Below, piece after piece: positions 8,334 to 16,204 of a stretch of DNA of 64,000 nucleotides. Below the pieces are notes generated by a model, which made no database searches, had not been told where the DNA came from, and was given only the letters and a program-made list of their open reading frames with translations. Location of the stretch: assembly GCA_002855745.1 (NCBI GenBank), contig NDWX01000007.1, positions 1 to 64,000 of the forward strand. The letters are read 5' to 3'. The DNA comes from Thermofilum sp. NZ13 (lineage in GTDB: Archaea > Thermoproteota > Thermoprotei > Thermofilales > Thermofilaceae). The stretch's first letter is position 1. Every line of letters starts with the position of its first letter. The position numbers were made by a program, and so were the translations under genes.

Positions 8334-9740
8334 ATGGTGAAGCACTACGACGTGATAGTGTTCGGAACAGGATCCGCGATGAACATTGTCTCAGAGCTGA
8401 TAAACAGGGGCGCGAACCTGCGCTTCGCGGTCATCGAGAACAACATGGTCGGCGGGATCTGCCTGACGAGGGGGTGCATCCCCTCAAAGCTCCTGCTGGA
8501 GGTAGCTAGGAACATCAGGAGGATAAGAGAGGCCGAGAAGTTCGGGATAAAGGTCAGCCTCCAGCACGCCGACTTCACCTACACCATGGAGAGGGTGTGG
8601 AGGAGGATATACCGGGAAAGCAAGGAGATAGAGCACTCGCTGAAACGCCACCCGCTCATCGACCTTTACCAGACAGACGGGGTTTTCGTGGGGGACTACA
8701 CCGTCGACGTCGGCGGGCGGGAGATCGAGGGGGAGAAGATCCTCCTTTCCACAGGCTCTAAGCCAGCCATCCCGAAGGTCCCGGGCATAGATTCGGTAGA
8801 CTTCTACACGAACGACAACTTCTTCCGCGACCTGAGAGAGCTACCCAAGAGAACGGTCGTGGTGGGCACGGGGTACGTCGGCCTGGAGCTGGGCTTCTTC
8901 CTGGCGATGATGGGTAGCCAGGTAACGGTTCTCGGCAGGAGGCCCCGCATCCTCCCCGGCGAAGAGCCCGAGGTGTCGGAGCTCCTCCAAAGGGACCTCT
9001 CAAGGTACATGGACATAAGGACAAGCCACGAGGTGGTTGAGTTCAGGAAAAACGGTGAGAGGAAGATAGTCGTGGCAGAGAACAAGGTCACGGGGGACAA
9101 CGTCGAGTTCGAGGCAGACGCTATCCTCATAGCGTCCGGGCGGGCCTCCTACAGCGACGTCACTCGGCCTGAGAAAACCGGGGTTAAGACGGACGAGAAG
9201 GGCTGGATCGTCGTCGACGAGTACCTGAGGACCACGAAGGAGGACATATGGGCGTTCGGCGACGCTACCGGGAAGCTTATGTACAAGCACAAGGCTAACT
9301 ACGAGAGCGTCATCGTCTATTACAACGCGTTCCTCGGCGAGGAGGTCAAAGCAGACTACCACGCGGTCCCCCACGCGGTGTTCACCGAGCCTGAGGTCGC
9401 GAGCGTCGGGATGAGGGAGGAGGAGGCTAGGGAGAAGTACGACATCCTCGTGGGCTACGCCACTTACGACGAGACGGCTAAGGGGGAGGCGATGATGGTG
9501 AGCGACTACTTCGTGAAGGTCATCCTCGACAAGGACACCCGCAGGATCCTCGGGGCCCACATCGTCGGCCCGGAGGCTTCGATACTGATCCAGGAGATCG
9601 TCAACCTGATGTATACCGATGATCAGACAGCTGAGCCGATCTACAGGGGTATGCACATACACCCCGCCCTCTCCGAGGTCGTCGAACGAGCCTTCTTCCA
9701 CCTACACGAGCCAGAGGAGTGGCACAGGCACGAGCACTGA
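8334..9740 (+). CDS. FAD-dependent pyridine nucleotide-disulfide oxidoreductase (dihydrolipoamide dehydrogenase/mercuric reductase family)
   Basis: 468 residues. The FAD Rossmann motif is VIVFGTGSAMNI; redox cysteines are Cys43 and Cys48 in GGICLTRGCIPSK; the NAD(P) motif is VVVGTGYVGLELGFF; the second FAD motif is DIWAFGDAT; the dimerisation domain ends with the active-site HIHPALSEVVE (His and Glu). The C-terminus is His-rich (HLHEPEEWHRHEH). No 2-oxoacid dehydrogenase E1 or E2 gene is nearby, so a role as classical E3 is not supported here. Alternatives are a thiol, CoA-disulfide or metal-ion reductase. The start is an ATG 40 bp from the divergent sppA. Confidence 0.88.
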   Translation: MVKHYDVIVFGTGSAMNIVSELINRGANLRFAVIENNMVGGICLTRGCIPSKLLLEVARNIRRIREAEKFGIKVSLQHADFTYTMERVWRRIYRESKEIEHSLKRHPLIDLYQTDGVFVGDYTVDVGGREIEGEKILLSTGSKPAIPKVPGIDSVDFYTNDNFFRDLRELPKRTVVVGTGYVGLELGFFLAMMGSQVTVLGRRPRILPGEEPEVSELLQRDLSRYMDIRTSHEVVEFRKNGERKIVVAENKVTGDNVEFEADAILIASGRASYSDVTRPEKTGVKTDEKGWIVVDEYLRTTKEDIWAFGDATGKLMYKHKANYESVIVYYNAFLGEEVKADYHAVPHAVFTEPEVASVGMREEEAREKYDILVGYATYDETAKGEAMMVSDYFVKVILDKDTRRILGAHIVGPEASILIQEIVNLMYTDDQTAEPIYRGMHIHPALSEVVERAFFHLHEPEEWHRHEH

Positions 9741-9755
9741 AGCCCTTTACGGAAA

Positions 9756-9773
9756 CTTCTCCCGGGAGAGAAG
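9756..9773 (+). terminator. Short perfect hairpin after the disulfide reductase gene
   Basis: CTTCTCCCGGGAGAGAAG has a 6-bp stem (CTTCTC/GAGAAG) and sits 15 bp after the stop. No T-run follows directly, so it may be an mRNA 3' stabiliser rather than a terminator. Confidence 0.35.
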
Positions 9774-9791
9774 AGCAGATAGGTTAAAAAA

Positions 9792-9800
9792 TCTTTAAAC
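9792..9800 (+). promoter_or_regulatory. TATA box for the MFS transporter gene
   Basis: TCTTTAAAC, preceded by an A-rich stretch, is centred about 24 nt before the ATG at 9820, consistent with a leaderless transcript. Confidence 0.55.
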
Positions 9801-9819
9801 CCTTGCCACGTGAAGGTCG

Positions 9820-11007
9820 ATGAAGGGGAGTAAGCTCTACCTCATGCTCGCCGTGCTCTACTCCCTTTACTTCCTCGTGTACATCCACAGGACGGTAACC
9901 GGGATTCTGAAGCCCGAGCTAACGCAGATAGCTGGAGCAAGCGGCTTCGACGTCGCCCTGCTCTCCTCGGCGCTCGCCTCCGCATACTTCTACGCCTACT
10001 CCGCCATGCAGTTGCCCGCCGGGGTTTTAGCCGACGCCCTTGGGGTCAGGAGGTACGTTGCGATAAGCGCTGGCGTGATGACAGCGGGCGCTCTTCTCTT
10101 CGCCATGGCGAACCCCTACCCCATGCTCGCCGGCCGGCTCCTCATCGGAGCGGGCGCGGCGGCTGTCTACGTGTCGATCCAGAGGATCATCGGGGTGTAC
10201 GCCCCCAGAGATAAGGGAGGCCTGCTCACGGGCCTCGCCTTAGCCGTCGGGAATCTAGGAGCTCTGTTCGCGACCCTGCCGGCCAGGATGCTCCTCGACT
10301 CGCTAGGCTTCCCGGCCTTCTTCGCAGCACTCACCGTGGCGTCCGGTGTTCTCTCATTCGTACCGCTCCGCACGATCGGGGATGAAGGCCTCAGTAGCAG
10401 AGGTTTTCTCGAAGGCCTGAAGCAGACTATCTCCCAGCTCAAGGTGGTTGCGGCGTCATACCACTCCATAGCCGTAGCGCTCGCTTACACCGGAACGTAC
10501 TCCGCGGTCCTGGCCTTCCAGTCCTACTGGGCCTACGAGTACATGCAGAGGGGCTTCGGGCTGTCAAAGGGGGAAGCGGCTCAGGCACTGCTCCTCTTAG
10601 CCTTAGCGTTCCTCGCAACGGTGCCGATCGTAGGTTACGTGAGCGACTCCGTCCTCAAGAAGAGGAAGCCAATCCTCATAGCAAGCTGCTTCCTCCACAG
10701 CGCCGCGTGGCTCGCGGCTGTGCTACTACCATCAACGGGTTCCGTCCTCCTCCTACAACTATACATGCTAATGCTGGGCGGCATCGCCGCCACGCACATA
10801 GTCATCTCGCCGATGGCGAGGGAAGCGTACCCCTCAGAGTTCTCCGGGACAACATTCGCTTTCGTCAACATGGTGGGCTTCCTAACCGTCGCCGTCTACC
10901 AGAGTCTAGGCGCCATCTTAAATGACCCCCAGCCTGTACTCATAGTATTCAGCGCAGCCTCTCTAATATCCGGAATACTTTCGATCGGAGCGAAAGAGAC
11001 CCTCTAA
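9820..11007 (+). CDS. Major facilitator superfamily transporter
   Basis: 395 residues with twelve predicted membrane helices. The loop between helices 2 and 3 carries an MFS-like signature (PAGVLADALGVRRYV), and helix 4 and its loop have GRLLIGAGAAAVYVS. The central loop is near residues 185-205. The early residues LVYIHRTVTGILKPEL resemble transporters of the nitrate/oxalate/anion group, but the substrate cannot be assigned. It has its own promoter and is not in an operon; the downstream 250 bp is a separate promoter region. Confidence 0.82.
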   Translation: MKGSKLYLMLAVLYSLYFLVYIHRTVTGILKPELTQIAGASGFDVALLSSALASAYFYAYSAMQLPAGVLADALGVRRYVAISAGVMTAGALLFAMANPYPMLAGRLLIGAGAAAVYVSIQRIIGVYAPRDKGGLLTGLALAVGNLGALFATLPARMLLDSLGFPAFFAALTVASGVLSFVPLRTIGDEGLSSRGFLEGLKQTISQLKVVAASYHSIAVALAYTGTYSAVLAFQSYWAYEYMQRGFGLSKGEAAQALLLLALAFLATVPIVGYVSDSVLKKRKPILIASCFLHSAAWLAAVLLPSTGSVLLLQLYMLMLGGIAATHIVISPMAREAYPSEFSGTTFAFVNMVGFLTVAVYQSLGAILNDPQPVLIVFSAASLISGILSIGAKETL

Positions 11008-11229
11008 AGAAAATTAAAGTTATTTTTAGCAAGGGGATTTACGGGTTTGCAAGGCGCCGTACAAGGTGCCCACTTAAGGCGAACGTAGCGCGGGGATGCG
11101 TTTTCAGATGAGTGTTTAGACGTTAATTTTTTGCATGGGGCTGGCCATGCGCTAATTCACGAGGCCATGATGCTTTCACGTACGATTATCTGAGGTTCGA
11201 AGCTACTGCTTCCTGTAGCAAACCGATAG

Positions 11230-11238
11230 CTATATACG
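11230..11238 (+). promoter_or_regulatory. TATA box for tatA
   Basis: CTATATACG is centred about 26 nt before the ATG at 11260, indicating a leaderless transcript and supporting that start. Confidence 0.6.
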
Positions 11239-11259
11239 CCCCGAAATCAAGCTTTCCTC

Positions 11260-11559
11260 ATGCTAGTTCCGGCCCCACAGCATATTGGCGTCTACTCTAT
11301 AGGTCTTGGTCCGACAGAGATACTTCTGCTCGTGATTCTCGCCGTCATACTGTTCGCCCCAAGGAAGCTCCCCGAGCTGGCTAAAGCCCTCAGGGAGTCC
11401 GCCGACATAATAAGGAGGGAGGCTGGCGGCGGCGAGGGAGCTGGGTCCGAGACCCCGGCGAAGCCCGGAGGGGATGACATGGATAAGGCTCTGAGGGAGA
11501 TCGCGGAGAAGCTGCAGGCCGAGGAGAAGAAGGAGAAAAAGAAGAGGCGCCTCTTCTAG
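11260..11559 (+). CDS. tatA: Twin-arginine translocase subunit TatA/E family
   Basis: 99 residues. The TatA signature is present: a conserved Gly-Pro-Thr-Glu before a single short membrane helix, the hinge FAPRKLPELAKALRES, an amphipathic helix and a charged C-terminal tail (EEKKEKKKRRLF). The helix is preceded by about 17 extra residues, so a shorter start is possible, but the promoter fits the ATG used. TatA oligomerises to let folded, often cofactor-bearing, proteins cross the membrane together with TatC, which is not in this window. It converges on the E1-like gene with a 4-bp overlap. Proximity to molybdopterin-type genes fits the usual link between Tat and metal-pterin enzymes. Confidence 0.9.
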   Translation: MLVPAPQHIGVYSIGLGPTEILLLVILAVILFAPRKLPELAKALRESADIIRREAGGGEGAGSETPAKPGGDDMDKALREIAEKLQAEEKKEKKKRRLF

Positions 11560-12293
11560 CCCAGGCTACCGCACACGGGGCAGTCGCTCCTCCTCTGAAC
11601 CCTTAAGACATCGAAGGACATCCGCGCCCCGTCCACTAGGACGAGCTTTCCTACGGCAGCCTCGCCGTACCCGGTTAGTAGCTTGAGCACCTCTTGGGCC
11701 TCGAGCGAGCCAAGAACCCCCACCGTCGGACCCGCTACGGGGAAAGGCCTCTCCTCCGCGGGCTCTGTCGGGAAGATGCAGCGCAGGCAGGGGCCCTCGC
11801 CCGGCTTCACAACTGTGAGCTGGCCGTAAAGCCCCATCACCGCGGCGTGGATGAGCGGCTTCCCGAGCTTCACGCACGCCTCGTTCAGGAGGAACCTGGT
11901 TCTCCAGTTGTCTAGGCAGTCTACGACGACGTCCGCTTTCCTAGCGATATCGAGCGCGTCCTCAAGGCTCTCTATCCTCCTCGGGAGCACTTCAACCTGA
12001 ACGCCGGGGTTCAGCTCCCTGAGCTTCTTGGCGGCGCTCTCAACCTTCAGGCGGCCCACGTCTCGGGTCCAGTGCAGGACCTGCCTGTTGAGGTTGATGA
12101 GCTCCACTCTCTCGGGGTCCACGAGTATAAGCCTGCCCACGCCCGCTGCGGCCAGGTACATTGCGACGGGCGAGCCCAGACCGCCAAGACCTACGATAGC
12201 CACCGCGGCCCGTTTGAGCCTCTCCTGAGCCTCAATACCCCACACCCTTATCTGTCTGTCATACCTTTCTAGCTCCTTCTCTGAGAGCGTCAT
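11556..12293 (-). CDS. E1-like adenylyltransferase of the MoeB/ThiF/HesA family
   Basis: 245 residues. The ATP-binding Rossmann motif is VAIVGLGGLGSPVAMYLAAAG; conserved catalytic residues lie in NLNRQVLHW (Arg), RLKVESA (Lys) and DCLDNWRTRF (Asp). Zinc ligands are CLRC and CPVC. No rhodanese domain is present. Known role: adenylates the C-terminal glycine of a ubiquitin-fold sulfur carrier (MoaD, ThiS or archaeal SAMP), here possibly serving both pterin synthesis and tRNA thiolation. It is divergent from mobB over 58 bp, which fits molybdenum or tungsten cofactor assembly. MoeB versus UbaA cannot be settled from sequence alone. Confidence 0.88.
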   Translation of the reverse strand: MTLSEKELERYDRQIRVWGIEAQERLKRAAVAIVGLGGLGSPVAMYLAAAGVGRLILVDPERVELINLNRQVLHWTRDVGRLKVESAAKKLRELNPGVQVEVLPRRIESLEDALDIARKADVVVDCLDNWRTRFLLNEACVKLGKPLIHAAVMGLYGQLTVVKPGEGPCLRCIFPTEPAEERPFPVAGPTVGVLGSLEAQEVLKLLTGYGEAAVGKLVLVDGARMSFDVLRVQRRSDCPVCGSLG

Positions 12294-12351
12294 ACAACAG
12301 TATCTAAGGCTTTACAGCAATATTAAATTTCAGGGCGCCACGAAGCTATCG

Positions 12352-13095
12352 ATGAAAGCCGTAGCGGTTGTGGGGTTCAAAGGCACGGGCAAAACGACTG
12401 TTGCAGAGCTCCTCGTCAGGGGGCTGAAGGCCAGGGGTTTCCGTGTCGCCGCGCTGAAGCACGCGCACAGCGGGATAACCCTTTACGGCGATGACTCGAG
12501 CAGGCTTTTCAGGGCTGGGGCAGACGTCTCGGTCGCGCTGGCGGAGGGCGAGGCGGTGGAGTACAGGCGTGGGAAGCTCAGCCTCTGGCAGTATATCTCG
12601 TCGCTGAGGGGCTACGACTTCCTGGTAGTCGAGGGATTCAAGTCGGCTTTCCCCGGCTCGCGGATCGTCGTCGCAAGCAGCGTCGATGAGGCCAGGCAGC
12701 TCACGAGCCCGCTGGTCATCGCGTACACAGGCAGAATAGCAAAGCAGGTTGCGCAGGCCGATCTGCCAGCGCCCGTCATCGACGCGGAAACCGAGCCCGA
12801 TAGGCTCGTAGACCTCACCGTGGAGCGATCCATTGAGCCGCTTCCAGCCCTGAACTGCGGCTTCTGCAAGTACGGTAGTTGCATCGCACTAGCGGAGGCC
12901 ATCGCCCGGGGAGAGGCGACGCACAGGGAGTGCACCGTGCTGGCCAGCCGCGTGAAACTCCTCGTAGACGGGAAGCCCGTCGAGCTCAACCCCTTCGTCC
13001 AGGACGTCTTCAGGAATGTAGTGCTGGGGCTCGTTGCCACGCTTAAAGGAGTCGAGCAGAACCCTAAGAGAATCGGGCTGGAGATCACCCTGTAA
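12352..13095 (+). CDS. mobB: MobB-like GTPase for molybdopterin guanine dinucleotide, with C-terminal FeS-type cysteine domain
   Basis: 247 residues. The P-loop is GFKGTGKTT at the N-terminus; KHAHSG and the VVEGFK strand are typical of MobB. After the GTPase domain (about 1-160) is a second domain with CGFCKYGSCIALAEAIARG and a fourth cysteine in ATHREC. That spacing resembles the small 4Fe-4S domain of RnfB and corrinoid iron-sulfur proteins. MobB assists attachment of GMP to the pterin cofactor; the added cysteine domain implies a redox- or metal-sensing function (inference). A TATA-like AATATTAAAT lies near 12328. The E1-like gene is its divergent neighbour. Confidence 0.82.
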   Translation: MKAVAVVGFKGTGKTTVAELLVRGLKARGFRVAALKHAHSGITLYGDDSSRLFRAGADVSVALAEGEAVEYRRGKLSLWQYISSLRGYDFLVVEGFKSAFPGSRIVVASSVDEARQLTSPLVIAYTGRIAKQVAQADLPAPVIDAETEPDRLVDLTVERSIEPLPALNCGFCKYGSCIALAEAIARGEATHRECTVLASRVKLLVDGKPVELNPFVQDVFRNVVLGLVATLKGVEQNPKRIGLEITL

Positions 13096-13215
13096 CCCGT
13101 TCGCATAACACCCCCTACCCTCGTAGAGGTGAGGGGCTGGAAAACCGAGAACATGCGAGTGAGAGCAAGTATTAAGTTTTTGCACGTGCTAGTAACGCAC
13201 GGAGATGGAACCAGT

Positions 13216-13611
13216 ATGGTATCCCGGAGTGCCGACTGGCTTAGGCAGGCTCTAAGGGACCTGGAGCACGCTCAGAGATCTCTGGAGGCGGGGGATTACG
13301 AGTGGGCTTGCTTCGCTGCCCAGCAAGCCGCGGAGAAGGCGGTTAAAGCCCTCTACCAGAGCCTAGGTATTGAGGTGTGGGGGCATTCTGTGTCACGCCT
13401 CCTAGCGAGCCTACCTCGGGAGGTGAGCCCCCCGGAGGAGCTGGTGGATAAGGCGAAAGAGCTTGACCGTCACTACATACCTGCTCGTTACCCTAACTTC
13501 CACCCAGAGGGTGCACCGATGGATTACTACTCTAAATCTGATGCGGAGAGGGCTATCAGGTATGCCCGAGAAATCGTTGAGTTCTGCCGGCGTAAGATTG
13601 CTCAGGCTTGA
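13216..13611 (+). CDS. HEPN-domain protein (toxin/RNase component of a HEPN-MNT pair)
   Basis: 131 residues. The helical HEPN fold begins ADWLRQALRDLEHAQRSLEAG, with the conserved WACFAAQQAAEKAVKAL helix and the R-x4-H motif in ARYPNFHPEG. ATG 13216 gives the canonical N-terminus; earlier in-frame starts back to 13129 add a stretch unlike the family. HEPN proteins of this class are RNases or their inactive relatives, and are modified or restrained by the adjacent MNT nucleotidyltransferase. The MNT gene starts inside its 3' end. A TATA-like TATTAAGT at 13170-13177 precedes it. Toxin activity is inferred from family membership. Confidence 0.88.
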   Translation: MVSRSADWLRQALRDLEHAQRSLEAGDYEWACFAAQQAAEKAVKALYQSLGIEVWGHSVSRLLASLPREVSPPEELVDKAKELDRHYIPARYPNFHPEGAPMDYYSKSDAERAIRYAREIVEFCRRKIAQA

Positions 13612-13987
13612 CTACGGGTGCGTGCTCGAGGCCTTAAAGAGTTACGCAGAGCGGGTGGTCGCTAAGGGAGCCCTGCTTGTGGTACTGGTGGGGTCCCTAG
13701 CGAGGGGCGACTACACGGCTTACTCAGACGCCGACGTGTTGGTGGTGCTGGAATCGTCCGATAAGAAGCCGCACGAGAGGATACCAGACTTCCTTGATCC
13801 AACTCTCCCAGTGGACGTTGACCCCTTTGTCTACACTCTCGACGAGATCACGAGGCTCGCCTACGAGGGAAGCCGCATAGTCCAGGAAGCTGTGGAGAGA
13901 GGGGTCTTACTGGCAGGCAGCGAGAGCGTCTTCGCGCGGATAAAGGATGCGTTCTGTGCGAGGCGGAACCTATGCACCAACTCGTAG
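13562..13987 (+). CDS. MNT-type minimal nucleotidyltransferase (antitoxin partner of the HEPN gene)
   Basis: 141 residues from the ATG at 13562; a TTG at 13598 is an alternative and would reduce the overlap with HEPN. The polymerase-beta motif GSLARGDYTAYSDADVLVVLE gives the two metal-binding aspartates, and PVDVDPFVY supplies the third. In characterised HEPN-MNT systems the MNT protein adenylylates the HEPN toxin at a tyrosine. The 50-bp overlap and shared strand point to coupled translation as a toxin-antitoxin module. Confidence 0.85.
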   Translation: MPEKSLSSAGVRLLRLDYGCVLEALKSYAERVVAKGALLVVLVGSLARGDYTAYSDADVLVVLESSDKKPHERIPDFLDPTLPVDVDPFVYTLDEITRLAYEGSRIVQEAVERGVLLAGSESVFARIKDAFCARRNLCTNS

Positions 13988-14046
13988 CAGCGCTCATGTT
14001 CCACCCTTGATGGATTCCAGACAATTCTCCGAATTACCCAGACGTT

Positions 14047-14418
14047 TCAGGCTATCTCGATAACTCTCCTCGCATTCCTGAAGTACCTTTCAGCCTCTTC
14101 CCTGCTCACTATGTGTAGCTCCACGGGCGCGTCCCACGGGAGCTGGTACAGGTCTATCGCCCTCTCAAGGATGTCGACGAGGAGCCTCTTCTTCGTCTCC
14201 ATATCTACTCTGTCTAACACTACGAGGATATCAACGTCGCTGTATATGGTCGGGGTGCCCTCGGCAACGCTCCCGATTACAAACACTTTAGCCCCCGGAG
14301 CCAGGTCCCCAACAGCCCTAGCCACCTTCTCGGCGTACTCCCTCCACCTCCTCAAGTGGTTAAAGTGGTACCTGACCCAGCTCAACTTCTCTGCATGCTC
14401 ACTGCTCACCGAGAGCAC
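14047..14418 (-). CDS. Orphan MNT-type nucleotidyltransferase
   Basis: 123 residues. The motif GSVAEGTPTIYSDVDILVVL holds the first two catalytic aspartates, and PVELHIVSREE provides a Glu where the third acidic residue is expected. An N-terminal helical extension (about 1-40) precedes it. No HEPN gene lies on its own strand in the flanking gaps. It converges on the HEPN-MNT pair 60 bp away, so it may be a duplicated antitoxin or act on a HEPN protein elsewhere. A 125-bp gap separates it from the divergent metE. Confidence 0.8.
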   Translation of the reverse strand: MLSVSSEHAEKLSWVRYHFNHLRRWREYAEKVARAVGDLAPGAKVFVIGSVAEGTPTIYSDVDILVVLDRVDMETKKRLLVDILERAIDLYQLPWDAPVELHIVSREEAERYFRNARRVIEIA

Positions 14419-14543
14419 CCAACTCTGTTCAGTGGATATCAGTGATTAGGAAAATATGTGTGTCGGGTTGCTACCGGTGGCGCTTAGTAGCTGATTCCCA
14501 GTTGTGGCAGGGCAAAAGTCAAAAGTAGCCCCGTTAGGAAGTA

Positions 14544-15512
14544 ATGGGGGTCTTAAGAGTGGTTGCAACGACTCTTGTGGGCAGTTTCCCGCTGGAGTAC
14601 TCTGAAGCCAACATCCGGAGGGCCCTGGAGGACCAGGTTGATCTCGGCGTGACGCTCCCCGTCCTGCCCCAGCTGAGGGACTTCGTCTACATGTTCATCG
14701 AGCCTATGGTGAGGGATGGGGTTGTGGTGCAGGAGGGCTTGGGGTTCCGCCTCAAGGGGGATGTCGCTGAGGTCGAGCCCGAGCCCCCGGAGGATCTTCT
14801 CATAGCTGCAGACATCGCGCGCGAGCTGGGTGTGAGGTTCCGCGTCCCGGTTACGGGGCCGTTCACGATCGCCTCCAAGGTCTCTCTGCCTAGGGGGAGA
14901 GTGGGTGACATATCTTCTTCTCTTCTCACAGACGAGGAGCTGCGCAGCAGGGTCGCGGAGTACTTGAGCGAGGTCGCGTCCAGGCTTCACAGGGAGGTCA
15001 GGGGGGAGGTGTACTGCGTGGATGAGCCAGTGCTGTCGGTGGTTGTGGGTGCAAGGAGCTTGATGTACGGCTTGACCCCCGAGGAAGTCGCCTCCACCCT
15101 CGACAGTGTCCTAGGCAGGCTTGGGGGAGCGCACAGGGGTGTTCACGTCTGCGGCAAGCTACCCCCGCTCCTCAAGAGCATTCTTTTAAGGCTCCAGAAC
15201 GCCGACTTCCTCGACCACGAGCACAGCGACTTCCCGGCGAACAGAACTTACTACGCCCGGGAGGAGCTGGTCAGCCACTCCAAGAAGCTCGCCTACGGCG
15301 TTGTCTCACCAATCAAGCCGGTCGTCGAGAAAGAGGAGGAGGTACTCGCGCTGGCCCGGGATGCCGCGGAGAGGTACGGTGACGCCCTGCTTTTCCTGAA
15401 GCCCGACTGCGGCTTCGGCGGCTTAAAGGGCTTCCTCGGTGGCCGGGAGTACGAGGAGATCGTTTTGAAGAAGATAAAAGTCCTCGTGAGCGTTGCCAGC
15501 AAGGTGGAGTAA
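14544..15512 (+). CDS. metE: Core-type methionine synthase (MetE C-terminal domain only)
   Basis: 322 residues, matching the archaeal core MetE rather than the 750-residue bacterial enzyme. The fold starts TTLVGSFPLEYSEANIRRAL. Zinc and homocysteine ligands are visible in VHVCG (His, Cys), in the LDHEHSD region and in the C-terminal PDCGFGGL (Cys). Family knowledge: transfers a methyl group to the zinc-bound thiolate of homocysteine to make methionine; core forms lack the folate-binding N-terminal half and take methyl from a corrinoid donor. The stop overlaps the sfsA start (TAATG), so they are translationally coupled. The corrinoid protein and MttB homologue at 44-46 kb could supply methylcorrinoid (inference). 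Confidence 0.85.
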   Translation: MGVLRVVATTLVGSFPLEYSEANIRRALEDQVDLGVTLPVLPQLRDFVYMFIEPMVRDGVVVQEGLGFRLKGDVAEVEPEPPEDLLIAADIARELGVRFRVPVTGPFTIASKVSLPRGRVGDISSSLLTDEELRSRVAEYLSEVASRLHREVRGEVYCVDEPVLSVVVGARSLMYGLTPEEVASTLDSVLGRLGGAHRGVHVCGKLPPLLKSILLRLQNADFLDHEHSDFPANRTYYAREELVSHSKKLAYGVVSPIKPVVEKEEEVLALARDAAERYGDALLFLKPDCGFGGLKGFLGGREYEEIVLKKIKVLVSVASKVE

Positions 15513-16204
15513 TGGAGCTGATGAGGCTAGGGAAACCCGAGGTCTGCACCATAATCCGCAGGCTCAACAGGTTCGTCGTAGAGGTAGAGGTCGGCGGGGA
15601 GGCCAGGCTGGCGCGTATAACCAACACGGGCCGCCTCCTCGAGTACCTTGTACGGGGCAGAAACGGGTACTGCCTCCCGAACAGGGGGAAGACAAGCCAC
15701 CGCCTGATAGCCGTGGAGGACGTGGAGGGGGCGGCCTTGATCGACACAGACTTGCAGATGAGGAGCTTCGAGGAGGCTTTGGGGAAAGGCGCTCTCCGCT
15801 GGGCTCCCTGCATCATCGCTTCGAGGAACCCCAGCGTGGGGGCATCGAGGCTCGACTACCTTCTGAGGTGCGGGGAGGAGCTCAAGTACGTGGAGCTCAA
15901 GAGCGCAGTTTTAAGGGAGAATGGGTACGCGATGTACCCCGACTGCCCCACCGCGAGGGGGCGGAGGCACGTCGCCGAGCTCATCAAGATAGCCGAGGCG
16001 GGTGGCAGAGCGATGATAGTCTTCGTCGCAGCCCTCCCCCGGGTGCGGGCCTTCAAGCCCTACGTCCAGGGGGATCCGGAGCTGGCTGTGCTCCTGAGAA
16101 AGGCTGCTGAGCGCGGCGTCGAGGTCAGGGCTTTCTCCGTTCACTACGACCCAGCCGAGTCCGCCGTGCTGCTGGATAGGGAGGAGCTTGAGGTAGCCCT
16201 CTAG
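15512..16204 (+). CDS. sfsA: SfsA family protein (predicted nuclease)
   Basis: 230 residues, a typical length. The N-terminal OB-like domain includes ARITNTGRLLEYL. The C-terminal domain has the nuclease-like signature SRLDYLL, then YVELKSAVL (a Glu/Lys pair of the PD-(D/E)XK type), YPDCPTARGRRHVAELI and RAFKPYVQGDPEL. Historically named for sugar fermentation stimulation; the catalytic signature suggests nucleic acid cleavage. It follows metE with a 1-bp overlap and converges on the AOR gene, overlapping its 3' end by four bases. Confidence 0.9.
   Translation: MELMRLGKPEVCTIIRRLNRFVVEVEVGGEARLARITNTGRLLEYLVRGRNGYCLPNRGKTSHRLIAVEDVEGAALIDTDLQMRSFEEALGKGALRWAPCIIASRNPSVGASRLDYLLRCGEELKYVELKSAVLRENGYAMYPDCPTARGRRHVAELIKIAEAGGRAMIVFVAALPRVRAFKPYVQGDPELAVLLRKAAERGVEVRAFSVHYDPAESAVLLDREELEVAL

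Noticed and set aside
8334-9740. Calling the disulfide reductase the E3 subunit of a 2-oxoacid dehydrogenase complex.
   Set aside because: No E1, E2 or lipoylation gene lies nearby, so only the family is supported.
11150-11215. GAGGTTCGAAGC resembles a tRNA T-loop, and nearby ATGATG and CTGA resemble C/D-box sRNA boxes.
   Set aside because: The T-stem flanks do not pair, no acceptor or anticodon stem could be built, and the C box is imperfect with no second box pair at the usual distance.
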